64,000 nt of DNA from NCBI RefSeq assembly GCF_033880585.1, contig NZ_CP137624.1:2100001-2164000 (forward strand). Reading direction: 5' to 3'. Under the pieces are notes generated by a model. It was not told the DNA's origin. It saw nothing but the letters and a program-made list of their open reading frames with translations, and searched no databases. This DNA is from Lysinibacillus louembei (GTDB lineage Bacteria; Bacillota; Bacilli; Bacillales_A; Planococcaceae). Shown here piece after piece: positions 9,998-17,656 of the stretch (its first letter is position 1; every line of letters starts with the position of its first letter). Position numbers and translations under genes: made by a program.

Positions 9998-10249
9998 TTA
10001 TATTGCTGTATAGCCACCATCTACTAATAACGTTGCACCTGTCATAAATTTATTTTCACAAACGAATACACAAGCATGTGCGATTTCCTCTGGCTGACCT
10101 AAACGCCCGATTGGGTGGCGTGCCACTAAGCCATCATAAAAATCACCAAGTGCCTCTTTGTTGACCATGCCTGATTCTACATAGCCTGGGCAAATTGCAT
10201 TTGTACGAATATTACGCGAAGAATATTCAGCCGCAAGTGATTTTGTCAT
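9998..10249 (-). pseudogene. 3' remnant of a short-chain dehydrogenase/reductase gene
   Basis: The 83 codons match the C-terminal third of a classical SDR. NIRTNAICPGYVESGM follows the usual catalytic YxxxK helix, and GQPEEIAHACVFVCENKFMTG plus LLVDGGYTAI is the family's closing motif. The Rossmann fold, the NAD(P) site and the catalytic Ser/Tyr/Lys are missing, and an in-frame stop lies just upstream. This is a 5'-deleted relic and should not be enzymatically active. It is one of several deletion scars in the window. Confidence 0.85.
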
Positions 10250-10380
10250 AATAATAACTTCATTTTAGTTTATCGATTGCTATCTAACAATTTCTTTCAT
10301 TATACCACCTATGTGAAAGCGCTACCAATTGCATCTGCCTGCCATGTATTCTATACTTTTTCAAATAAGGGGGAATGGGT

Positions 10381-11139
10381 ATGTGTATTATTGCATTTGC
10401 TTATAAAATGCATCCACAACATGACTTGATTGTTATAGCAAATCGAGATGAATTTTATAAGCGACCGACGAAAGAGCTACATCAATGGGATGATGCGTTA
10501 CATATTTGGGCAGGGCGAGATTTAGAAAAAATGGGCACATGGCTTGCTGTTAGCGATAATGGGCGTTTTGCTGCTGTGACGAATTACCGCGACCCGCGTT
10601 TACCATTAGTTGGAGAGAAATCAAGAGGACAAGTGCCTGTCAACTTTATTAATAGCCAGCTTAGTGCTCATCAATTTGCGCAGCAATTACAGCAGGAACG
10701 ACAGTTGTACGGGGCATTTAATGCCATTTTGTATGATGGTGAGCATTTGGTGCATTACAATACGGTGCTAAATGAGCTAATGATTGTACCACAGGGCATT
10801 CATTGTGTATCAAATGCGACGCTTAATACAGCTTGGCCTAAGGTGGAGCGCTTAAAAGCTAACATGTGTGAAACAATTCAAACAACAACAGAGGAAGAAG
10901 CATTATTTGCATTATTAAAGGACACAATAAGGGCAGAGGATCAACATTTACCAGCAACAGGTGTATCTTTTGAAATGGAGCAAAAGCTTTCACCTATTTT
11001 TATTCATTTTGATGGCTATGGCACAAGAGCTTCTACTGTTGTAAAAAGCACAAGCAACGGTTGGGATATTGCAGAACGCAGTTTTACAGATGGGCAGTAC
11101 AGCAATGACGTGCGTTTTCTAATTGAGAAAGGGAGATAA
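10381..11139 (+). CDS. NRDE family (TANGO2-like) protein
   Basis: About 252 residues. It opens with MCIIAFAYKMHP and has the IANRDEFYKRPT block that names the NRDE family, followed by WAGRD, GTWLAVSDNGRFAAVTNYRDP and SRGQVP, all typical. Relatives include eukaryotic TANGO2; the biochemical role is not settled, and an Ntn-hydrolase-like fold with the cysteine next to Met has been proposed. The ATG at 10381 is preferred over 10375: it puts Cys at position 2 and gives a 7-base gap from AAGGGGG (10367-10373), against 1 base for the earlier codon. Its stop is three bases before the next gene's TTG, so it may be co-transcribed with the ATPase/TOPRIM pair. Confidence 0.85.
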   Translation: MCIIAFAYKMHPQHDLIVIANRDEFYKRPTKELHQWDDALHIWAGRDLEKMGTWLAVSDNGRFAAVTNYRDPRLPLVGEKSRGQVPVNFINSQLSAHQFAQQLQQERQLYGAFNAILYDGEHLVHYNTVLNELMIVPQGIHCVSNATLNTAWPKVERLKANMCETIQTTTEEEALFALLKDTIRAEDQHLPATGVSFEMEQKLSPIFIHFDGYGTRASTVVKSTSNGWDIAERSFTDGQYSNDVRFLIEKGR

Positions 11140-11141
11140 AT

Positions 11142-12449
11142 TTGGCAAAAATGATCAAGATTCAACGTGTAACAATTCGCCACTTAAAAAATGTCAAGCA
11201 CGGCTCTTTTCAAACGAATACAACACAAGAGAAAGCAAATGTTGTTGGCTTTTACGGGCAAAATGGTTCAGGGAAAACGGCTGTTGTAGAAGCTTTTCAT
11301 CTGTTGAAAATATTGCTACAAGCGAAAACGTTGCCTGATAACGAGCAAAGACTTATTTATTTTGAGGAAAAAAGCATTGAATTACACATTGAATTTTTTA
11401 TCATCAACCACTTTGGAGAATACTATGTGAAGTATTTCGTAGAGCTACAAGAAGGAATGAAAACATTAAAGGTTTGTCGTGAAGCTTTATTTTATAAAGA
11501 AAATAAGCGTGGTAAACGATATAAGGAGCTTGTAGCTAAAGATGGCAATGACATTTCCATTCGCAATAAAAAAATGCAATCATTTAGCGAAAGTCAGCGT
11601 GTGAATATAACGGTAGCTAATTATTTAGCAGAGGAAAATGCAACCTCCTTTATTTTTCGGAAAGAGCTTGTATTGTCTTACTCTGAGGAAGAAAAGGAGC
11701 TACTACAAAATTTAAGAGTTGATTTTAATAACGACTTCCATGTAATTGATACGATTCATTACGGCTTACTTGTTGCAAATCTTGTGATGCCACTTAGCAT
11801 TCATACGGATGGAATACGAGGAAATATTCCTTATGAATTAAGGGATACAATGCTCTTGCCAAGAGATATGTTTGCAACGATTGAAAAGGTCATTACGCAA
11901 ACAAATATTGTTTTAACAACGATTATCCCAGGGCTAGTAATTAAAGTTCGAGAAATACATCGAGAGAAAATGCCGAGCGGTGAAGATGGCGTGCGCTTTG
12001 AGTTTTTATCAGTAAAAGGTGAAATTGAGCTTCCTTTGCGCAGCGAATCACAAGGTGTATTAAAAATTATTTCCATTTTAAGCACATTGATTGCCGTTTA
12101 TAATAATCCGAATGCTTGTGTTGTTATTGATGAATTAGATGCTGGGATTTTTGAATATTTACTTGGCGAAATACTAGAGGTCATACATGACAATGGTAAA
12201 GGACAATTGTTTTTCACATCGCATAATTTGCGCATTTTAGAGGTGCTCCCTATGCAAAATTTATGGTTTACGACATTGAATGAGGAGGAGCGCTATTTAC
12301 AGCTAAAAGGTGTGAGAAAATTAAGCAATGCACGCGATGTCTATTTAAGGGCAATTCAACTTGGTGGACAGGAAGAGGCAATATACAACGAAACGAACCT
12401 ATATGATATTAAGAAATCGTTTAGGAAAGCAGGGAAAGTAATTGACTAA
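11142..12449 (+). CDS. AAA/ABC-type ATPase of a two-gene ATPase/TOPRIM-like system
   Basis: 435 residues. The N-terminus ITIRHLKN-like segment leads into Walker A GQNGSGKT (39-46), and late in the protein comes Walker B CVVIDELDAG (D330/E331), preceded by a SESQG signature-like stretch and followed by FFTSHN. This is the SMC/OLD-type head arrangement of the AAA_15/AAA_21 (COG1106-like) ATPases found in OLD, Gabija, PARIS and Rlo systems. The start is probably TTG at 11142 (GGGAG 6 bases upstream); an ATG at 11151 is the alternative. It overlaps the next gene by eight bases. A defence or DNA-repair function is inferred from architecture only. Confidence 0.8.
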   Translation: MAKMIKIQRVTIRHLKNVKHGSFQTNTTQEKANVVGFYGQNGSGKTAVVEAFHLLKILLQAKTLPDNEQRLIYFEEKSIELHIEFFIINHFGEYYVKYFVELQEGMKTLKVCREALFYKENKRGKRYKELVAKDGNDISIRNKKMQSFSESQRVNITVANYLAEENATSFIFRKELVLSYSEEEKELLQNLRVDFNNDFHVIDTIHYGLLVANLVMPLSIHTDGIRGNIPYELRDTMLLPRDMFATIEKVITQTNIVLTTIIPGLVIKVREIHREKMPSGEDGVRFEFLSVKGEIELPLRSESQGVLKIISILSTLIAVYNNPNACVVIDELDAGIFEYLLGEILEVIHDNGKGQLFFTSHNLRILEVLPMQNLWFTTLNEEERYLQLKGVRKLSNARDVYLRAIQLGGQEEAIYNETNLYDIKKSFRKAGKVID

Positions 12450-13161
12450 GGCACAAAAGAAGGTTGTTATTTTGTTAGTCGAAGGTGACACGGATGAATT
12501 GTTACTGATTGAGCGTTTACGACAATTATTTAAGGATAAGGAAATTCGCTTTGAGCCACAGCATGGCGATATTTTTTATCAACGAGATAAAAAGGAGCAG
12601 GCAATTAAAGAGGTTATCAGTGATCGTGTGAAAGAAATATTAATAAAGCGAAAATTTAAACCATCGAATATTTTAGCAGTGCTGCATATACTTGATACAG
12701 ATGGCTGCTTTATCGTACCAGCGCATGTAGCAGTCGACACAGAGCAGTCCAGTTTAACACAATATAATGAAGAAAGCATAACGGTCAATTCAGAGGAGCA
12801 AAAAGGACGAATTGAGGAACGCAATGAAATTCGGTCACGCAATGTGCAAATGATGAGTAGCACGCAAGCTTTGGCACAGTATACGTACCAAGCATATTAT
12901 TTTTCTCGCCACTTAGAGCATGTTGTATTTGATGAAATGAATCCTTGTCGAGAGGAGAAAGTAGAAAAGATAGAGAATTTTTTAGAGGAGCTTACTATAC
13001 CAATTGAGCAATTTTTAGCACAGTATATGCCTGTAGGACAAGATGAGGGGTATGCGACGATGCATCAGGAGAGCTGGGAATTTATAATGGAAAATATCCA
13101 TTCATTGCAGCGCTACACGAATGTTTCGTTAATGTTTGATTTTTTGGATCAATATTCATAA
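12442..13161 (+). CDS. TOPRIM-like protein partnered with the upstream ATPase
   Basis: 239 residues, TTG start at 12442 inside the end of the ATPase gene. VVILLVEGDTDELLL near the N-terminus supplies the conserved glutamate of a TOPRIM fold, and ILDTDG at about 90 supplies the DxD pair. Together these suggest a metal-dependent nuclease or primase-type active site. The rest, including the Tyr-rich YTYQAYYFSRHLEH region, I do not recognise. In known systems (PARIS AriA/AriB, class 2 OLD, Rlo) an ATPase of this type controls a TOPRIM or nuclease effector. Whether this pair belongs to a named system cannot be decided by eye. Confidence 0.65.
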   Translation: MTKAQKKVVILLVEGDTDELLLIERLRQLFKDKEIRFEPQHGDIFYQRDKKEQAIKEVISDRVKEILIKRKFKPSNILAVLHILDTDGCFIVPAHVAVDTEQSSLTQYNEESITVNSEEQKGRIEERNEIRSRNVQMMSSTQALAQYTYQAYYFSRHLEHVVFDEMNPCREEKVEKIENFLEELTIPIEQFLAQYMPVGQDEGYATMHQESWEFIMENIHSLQRYTNVSLMFDFLDQYS

Positions 13162-13175
13162 GGGGGATATTTATT

Positions 13176-14324
13176 ATGGGAGAAGTAGTTATTGTAGCAG
13201 CAACACGAACGGCAATTGGCAGACGTAAAGGGGCCTTGAGTCAAATACGCGCAGATGATTTAGCAGCAGTTGTTTTGGAGGAAGTTGTAAAGCGCGCAGG
13301 CATTGAGAAAGCTGATGTGGAAGATGTCATTTTAGGCTGCGTGACACAAAGTGCTGAGCAGGCAGGCAATATTGCACGCACCGCCTTATTAATTGCAGGC
13401 TTTCCAGTGCATGTACCAGGTGTAACGATTGACCGACAATGCGGCTCAAGTCAGCAGGCGCTTCACTTTGCTGCACAGGCAATTTTAGCAGGGGATATGG
13501 ACATCGTCATTGCAGGTGGAGTAGAAAGCATGTCACGCATGGCGATGGGTTCAAATTATATGGGTGTTATGCCAAGCGAGCAGCTAACAAAGCAGCACGA
13601 AATCATTCATCAAGGCATATCAGCAGAGCGCATTGCTGAAAAGTGGGGACTTAGCGCAAAGCAGCTAAATGAATATGCTGTTAGCAGCCATCAACGCGCA
13701 TTACAAGCAATAGCAGAGGGCAAATTTAAAGAAGAGATTGTTGCGCTCAAAGTAAAAAATGCTGCAGGTGAAACAGTTATTTTTGATACGGATGAAGGGC
13801 CAAGGCAGGATACGACGATGGAAACCTTAAGTAGCTTAAAGCCTGTGTTTAAAGAAGATGGGGTGATTACAGCGGGCAATGCGAGCCAAATGAGCGATGG
13901 TGCATCAGCTGTTTTACTGATGTCACGTGAACGAGCAGAGGAGCTTGGCATCAAGCCATTAGCTCGTATTGTCACTCGTGCGGTTGTTGGCTCTGACCCA
14001 ACGCTGATGCTAACAGGTCCAATTGCGGCAACAGAAAAAGTATTATTAAAGGCGGGGCTGTCTTTAGTAGATATTGATACATATGAGATCAATGAAGCAT
14101 TTGCTCCTGTGCCGCTTGCATGGGCAAGAGATACCGGAGCAGATATTGCAAAATTAAACGTAGATGGTGGAGCAATTGCATTAGGACATCCACTTGGTGC
14201 AACAGGTACGAAGCTTTTAACAACGATGCTTTATCGTATGCAGCGTGAGCAACAACGTTATGGTTTACTCGCTATTTGTGAAGGTATGGGAATGGCGAAT
14301 GCAACGATTATTGAACGATTATAG
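13176..14324 (+). CDS. Thiolase (acetyl-CoA C-acyltransferase)
   Basis: 382 residues, catalysing thiolytic cleavage or Claisen condensation of acyl-CoAs. The nucleophile is C89 in DRQCGSSQQALH; H338 lies in GGAIALGHPLGATG and C368 in ICEGMGMA, completing the triad, and NEAFAP is present. Stands alone between the ATPase/TOPRIM pair and a terminator, 14 bases after the previous gene. A second thiolase, fadA, is in the fad operon at 60837. This copy has no dehydrogenase partner beside it, so its pathway (acetoacetyl-CoA formation or degradation of a specific acyl-CoA) is unknown. Confidence 0.9.
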   Translation: MGEVVIVAATRTAIGRRKGALSQIRADDLAAVVLEEVVKRAGIEKADVEDVILGCVTQSAEQAGNIARTALLIAGFPVHVPGVTIDRQCGSSQQALHFAAQAILAGDMDIVIAGGVESMSRMAMGSNYMGVMPSEQLTKQHEIIHQGISAERIAEKWGLSAKQLNEYAVSSHQRALQAIAEGKFKEEIVALKVKNAAGETVIFDTDEGPRQDTTMETLSSLKPVFKEDGVITAGNASQMSDGASAVLLMSRERAEELGIKPLARIVTRAVVGSDPTLMLTGPIAATEKVLLKAGLSLVDIDTYEINEAFAPVPLAWARDTGADIAKLNVDGGAIALGHPLGATGTKLLTTMLYRMQREQQRYGLLAICEGMGMANATIIERL

Positions 14325-14365
14325 ATTACGAGGATTAAGGCTTTGCATTTTAAAAGATAACAAAG

Positions 14366-14411
14366 GCCATCTAGCAAGTGAACGAATATATCACTTGTTA
14401 GATGGTTTTTT
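14366..14411 (+). terminator. Terminator after thiolase
   Basis: Stem CCATCTAGCAAGTGA / TCACTTGTTAGATGG with a short loop and a T6 tail. Confidence 0.9.
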
Positions 14412-14413
14412 AT

Positions 14414-14588
14414 CTTGGTTCAGTAGAAGACCCCTTCCTCAGTAGGGAGGGGCTGAATGCTATAGGTTTACCTAGTTCAATGGATGTCCAAACATCCACT
14501 GAACCAAGATAAAGCCTCCGGCGGATGTCACAGATTTTTTCAAGCAAGCTTGAAAAAATCTGGACGCAATTACGCCGAGGCGTAATTG
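14414..14588. repeat. Palindrome-rich intergenic element (MITE/REP-like)
   Basis: A compact block of nested inverted repeats: outer CTTGGTTCAGT (14414-14424) with ACTGAACCAAG (14498-14508), enclosing a CCCCTTCC/GGGAGGGG hairpin and TGGATGT/ACATCCA (14481-14498). It is followed by two perfect palindromic hairpins, CAGATTTTTTCAAGC with its complement (14531-14562) and CAATTACGCC/GGCGTAATTG (14567-14588). No coding capacity is seen. The layout suggests a non-autonomous mobile or REP-type element, but only one copy is in the window, so its repetition elsewhere is not shown. Confidence 0.6.
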
Positions 14589-14640
14589 ATAAAAAAATTG
14601 ATTGTAAAGTAGAAATTTTCAGATTATAATAAAGGATAAA

Positions 14641-14660
14641 TAAAGGGTATTTACCCTTTA
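14641..14660. other. Inverted repeat upstream of nhaC-family gene
   Basis: TAAAGGGTA and TACCCTTTA separated by two bases, about 35 bases before the start codon. It could be an operator or a leader hairpin; there is no direct evidence for either. Confidence 0.4.
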
Positions 14661-14694
14661 ATCACTTTACATCATCCAAAAGGGGGATATATGT

Positions 14695-16227
14695 ATGGAA
14701 ACATTCGGATTGATTTCGATTATTCCACCAGTCGTTGCGATTGCCTTAGCGTTTATTACGAGGAACGTTATTATTTCCTTATTTTTAGGGGCTTTCACAG
14801 GGATTGTTATTTTATTGAACGGTAATATTTTCAAGGCTGTAAAATCAATTGTTGGCGATTATATTTTTGTGCAGTCGACAGATAGCTATAATGCAGCTGT
14901 TTTAGCTTTACTTGTGTTTATTGGTGGCTTTGTTGCATTAATGGAGAAGTCAGGCGGTGCAGGGGCATTTGCAGATAAAGTAGCCACATTTATTCGGACA
15001 AAGGTAAGTGCACAATTGTCTGCTTGGATTGGCGGAATTATTATTTTCTTCTCAGATTTAGGTACACCACTGATTGTAGGTCCAGTTTTTGAGCCGATTT
15101 TTGATAAATTGAAAGCATCACGTGAGAAGCTAGCATGGATTATTGACTCAACATCATCACCTGTAGCGGTAATGATTCCTTTCATCGGTTGGGGTGTTTA
15201 TATTATGGGCTTAATCAGCAAAGAGTATGAACGTTTAGGTGTCAAGGAATCTGATTGGGATGCCTTTATGAACGCACTCCCATTTTATATTTACCCGATG
15301 CTAGCAGTGCTAATTGTACCAGTAATGCTATTAACAAAATCAGAATTTGGGCCAATGAGGAAGGCAGATCGACGCATTGAAAAAACGGGAGAAATTTATT
15401 GGCCGCATTCAAAGCCACTACGTAAAACAGAGGCGATGAATGAATATTTAGAAACGAAAAGTAAAGCGAGCCTAGTATTAGTACCAATCCTTGTGCTGCT
15501 TGTTATGTTGTTTGGACAATTAATTCCATTAGGCTTCCCATTCAAGCAAGTGGCAGGTGGGGAATTTAGGGTTGCGTTGAGTATTTCTTATTTAACAGCA
15601 GCAATTGTGCTGATGGCACTCATGGTTGCGTATAAAGTAAAAAAAGTGATGGAAACGTTTGATATTTACGTATCCGGTATGCGTCGTATGATGGATATCG
15701 TCGTGATTCTTGTATTGGCATGGTCGTTAGGTACAGTATTAGAGCAGCTAGGAACAGCCAATTATTTAGTAAGCGTGATGGATGGAGCGATTCCAGTGAT
15801 GCTTATCCCAGCGATTATTTTTATTCTTGGTGCCATTATGTCGTTTGCATGTGGAACATCTTGGGGAACATTTGCCATTATGCTACCTTTAGCAATTCCA
15901 TTAGCGTATCATCTTGATATTTCAGTATATATCGCTATTGGTGCAGTCATTTCAGGTGGTATTTTCGGTGACCATTGTTCGCCAATTTCGGACACGACGA
16001 TTTTATCATCGACAGGTGCAGGCTGTGACCATGTGGATCATAATAAAACGCAAATTCCGATTGCGCTATTTAACGCATGTATTACATTGATTGCCTTTTT
16101 AGTTGCAGGGATGTATGAAAGTGTGTACACAGCAGTATTGGCGATTATTTTAATGATTATCGGTACACTTATTTTAGGGCGAATTGCAAGAAATCGAGAG
16201 AAAAAGGAAGAATTAGAGGGGGCATAA
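14695..16227 (+). CDS. NhaC-family Na+/H+ antiporter or related secondary transporter
   Basis: 510 residues, about 11-12 hydrophobic helices. Blocks typical of the NhaC group are FFSDLGTPLIVGPVFEPIFDKL, ACGTSWGTFAIMLPLAIPLA and GGIFGDHCSPISDTTILSSTGAGCDH, the last being the ion-pathway signature. Preceded by AAAGGGGGATATATGT and followed three bases later by argH. NhaC-family members include Na+/H+ and malate/lactate antiporters as well as amino-acid carriers. The tight pairing with argininosuccinate lyase raises the possibility of an amino-acid-related substrate, which is inference. Confidence 0.88.
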   Translation: METFGLISIIPPVVAIALAFITRNVIISLFLGAFTGIVILLNGNIFKAVKSIVGDYIFVQSTDSYNAAVLALLVFIGGFVALMEKSGGAGAFADKVATFIRTKVSAQLSAWIGGIIIFFSDLGTPLIVGPVFEPIFDKLKASREKLAWIIDSTSSPVAVMIPFIGWGVYIMGLISKEYERLGVKESDWDAFMNALPFYIYPMLAVLIVPVMLLTKSEFGPMRKADRRIEKTGEIYWPHSKPLRKTEAMNEYLETKSKASLVLVPILVLLVMLFGQLIPLGFPFKQVAGGEFRVALSISYLTAAIVLMALMVAYKVKKVMETFDIYVSGMRRMMDIVVILVLAWSLGTVLEQLGTANYLVSVMDGAIPVMLIPAIIFILGAIMSFACGTSWGTFAIMLPLAIPLAYHLDISVYIAIGAVISGGIFGDHCSPISDTTILSSTGAGCDHVDHNKTQIPIALFNACITLIAFLVAGMYESVYTAVLAIILMIIGTLILGRIARNREKKEELEGA

Positions 16228-16230
16228 CAA

Positions 16231-17547
16231 ATGAAGCTTTGGGGCGGACGTTTTCGTAATGAGGAAAATAGTTTAATGGAGGAATTTAATAGCTCACTAG
16301 AAATTGACCAGCGACTTTATTTTGAGGATATTACAGGAAGCTTGGCACATGTGAAAATGCTTGTGTATTGCGAGATACTTTCTGCCACAGAGGGTGAATT
16401 AATTACAGAGGGCTTAACAGGTATTTTAGCGGATATCGAGAGCGGTGCACTGCCAATCGAAGGTGACTATGAGGATATTCATAGCTTTGTCGAAATGAAT
16501 TTAATTAAGCGTATCGGTGATGTCGGGAAAAAGCTGCATACAGCGCGTAGCCGCAACGACCAAACGGCGGTTGATACGAGAATGTATGCACGCAAAAAAG
16601 CACGTGAAATGGTGGAAGTGCTTGAAGCGTTTAAGCAAGTATTAAAGGATAAGGCAGAAGAAAATCCATATATAATGCCAGGCTATACACATTTACAGAG
16701 GGCACAGGTGGTCACATTTAAACATCACTTAATGGCCTATTATCAAATGTTCAACCGCGACCAAAAGCGCGTGCAAAATGCACTGGAATTGTTAAACGAA
16801 AATCCGCTTGGCTGCGGAGCACTTGCGGGGACAACACATAGCATTGACCGCACGATTACGACAAAGGAGCTTGGTTTTACAAAGCCTGTTGATAATTTTA
16901 TGGACGGTGTGAGCGAGCGTGATTATGTACTAGAGTTAACTTCTGATTTCTCAATTATTATGATGCATTTAAGCCGTATGAGTGAGGAATTGATTTTATG
17001 GTGCAGCCAAGAGTTTAAGTTTATCGAAATTGATGATGCCTACGCAACAGGTAGCAGCATTATGCCCCAAAAGAAAAACCCCGATGCAGCGGAGCTAATT
17101 CGTGGCAAAACAGGGAAGGTGTATGGCGCATTATTCTCAATTTTTACAATTATGAAGGGCATACCGTTGACGTATAATAAAGATATGCAGGAGGAAAAGG
17201 AATCGTTCTTCTATGCGATTGATACGACGCTCGCTTCCTTGAAAATTATGACAGAAATGATTCGCACATTAAAGGTCAATGAAGACAAGATGCGTGCCTC
17301 TGTGAAGCAAGGCTTTTTAAATGCGACAGAGCTAGCGGATTATTTAGTCAAAGCAGGAACACCGTTTAGAGATGCACATAGCATTGTTGGCAAGGTCGTT
17401 ATTTATTGTGAAGATCACAATAAAGGGATTGAGGATTTAACATTACAGGAGCTACAGCAGTTTAGCGATGTGATTCAATCGGATATTTATGAATATATTG
17501 ATTATGATAGCATTTTAAATAAAGGGACAAAGGTTCATTTACGATAG
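16231..17547 (+). CDS. argH: Argininosuccinate lyase
   Basis: 438 residues, cleaving argininosuccinate to arginine and fumarate. KLWGGRFRNEENSLMEEFNSS is the standard ArgH N-terminus, HTARSRNDQTAVDTRM binds substrate, TGSSIMPQKKNPD carries the catalytic serine loop of the fumarase/aspartase superfamily, and YTHLQRAQ is present. The usual partner argG is not adjacent; instead the gene sits three bases behind an NhaC-family transporter. It could be the housekeeping gene relocated or a lineage-specific paralogue acting on a related substrate. Confidence 0.88.
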   Translation: MKLWGGRFRNEENSLMEEFNSSLEIDQRLYFEDITGSLAHVKMLVYCEILSATEGELITEGLTGILADIESGALPIEGDYEDIHSFVEMNLIKRIGDVGKKLHTARSRNDQTAVDTRMYARKKAREMVEVLEAFKQVLKDKAEENPYIMPGYTHLQRAQVVTFKHHLMAYYQMFNRDQKRVQNALELLNENPLGCGALAGTTHSIDRTITTKELGFTKPVDNFMDGVSERDYVLELTSDFSIIMMHLSRMSEELILWCSQEFKFIEIDDAYATGSSIMPQKKNPDAAELIRGKTGKVYGALFSIFTIMKGIPLTYNKDMQEEKESFFYAIDTTLASLKIMTEMIRTLKVNEDKMRASVKQGFLNATELADYLVKAGTPFRDAHSIVGKVVIYCEDHNKGIEDLTLQELQQFSDVIQSDIYEYIDYDSILNKGTKVHLR

Positions 17548-17553
17548 AAAGAG

Positions 17554-17590
17554 GCGTGTGTTTGAAAGTAATTTCAGGCACACGCTTTTT
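17554..17590 (+). terminator. Terminator of argH
   Basis: Stem GCGTGTGTTTGAAA / TTTCAGGCACACGC with a T5 tail. Confidence 0.9.
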
Positions 17591-17593
17591 AAT

Positions 17594-17656
17594 GGGCGAA
17601 TTTAAGCGTCTTGCGGGCGAATATGGAAGCTTTACGGGCGAATTATATCTTTTGAA
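17594..17656. repeat. 21-bp-period tandem array, locus 1
   Basis: The core GGGCGAAT begins at 17594, 17615 and 17636, exactly 21 bases apart, with unrelated bases between. On the minus strand the core reads ATTCGCCC, close to the ATTCGCTC core of the array at 57744. Lies between the argH terminator and IS copy 1. Confidence 0.75.
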
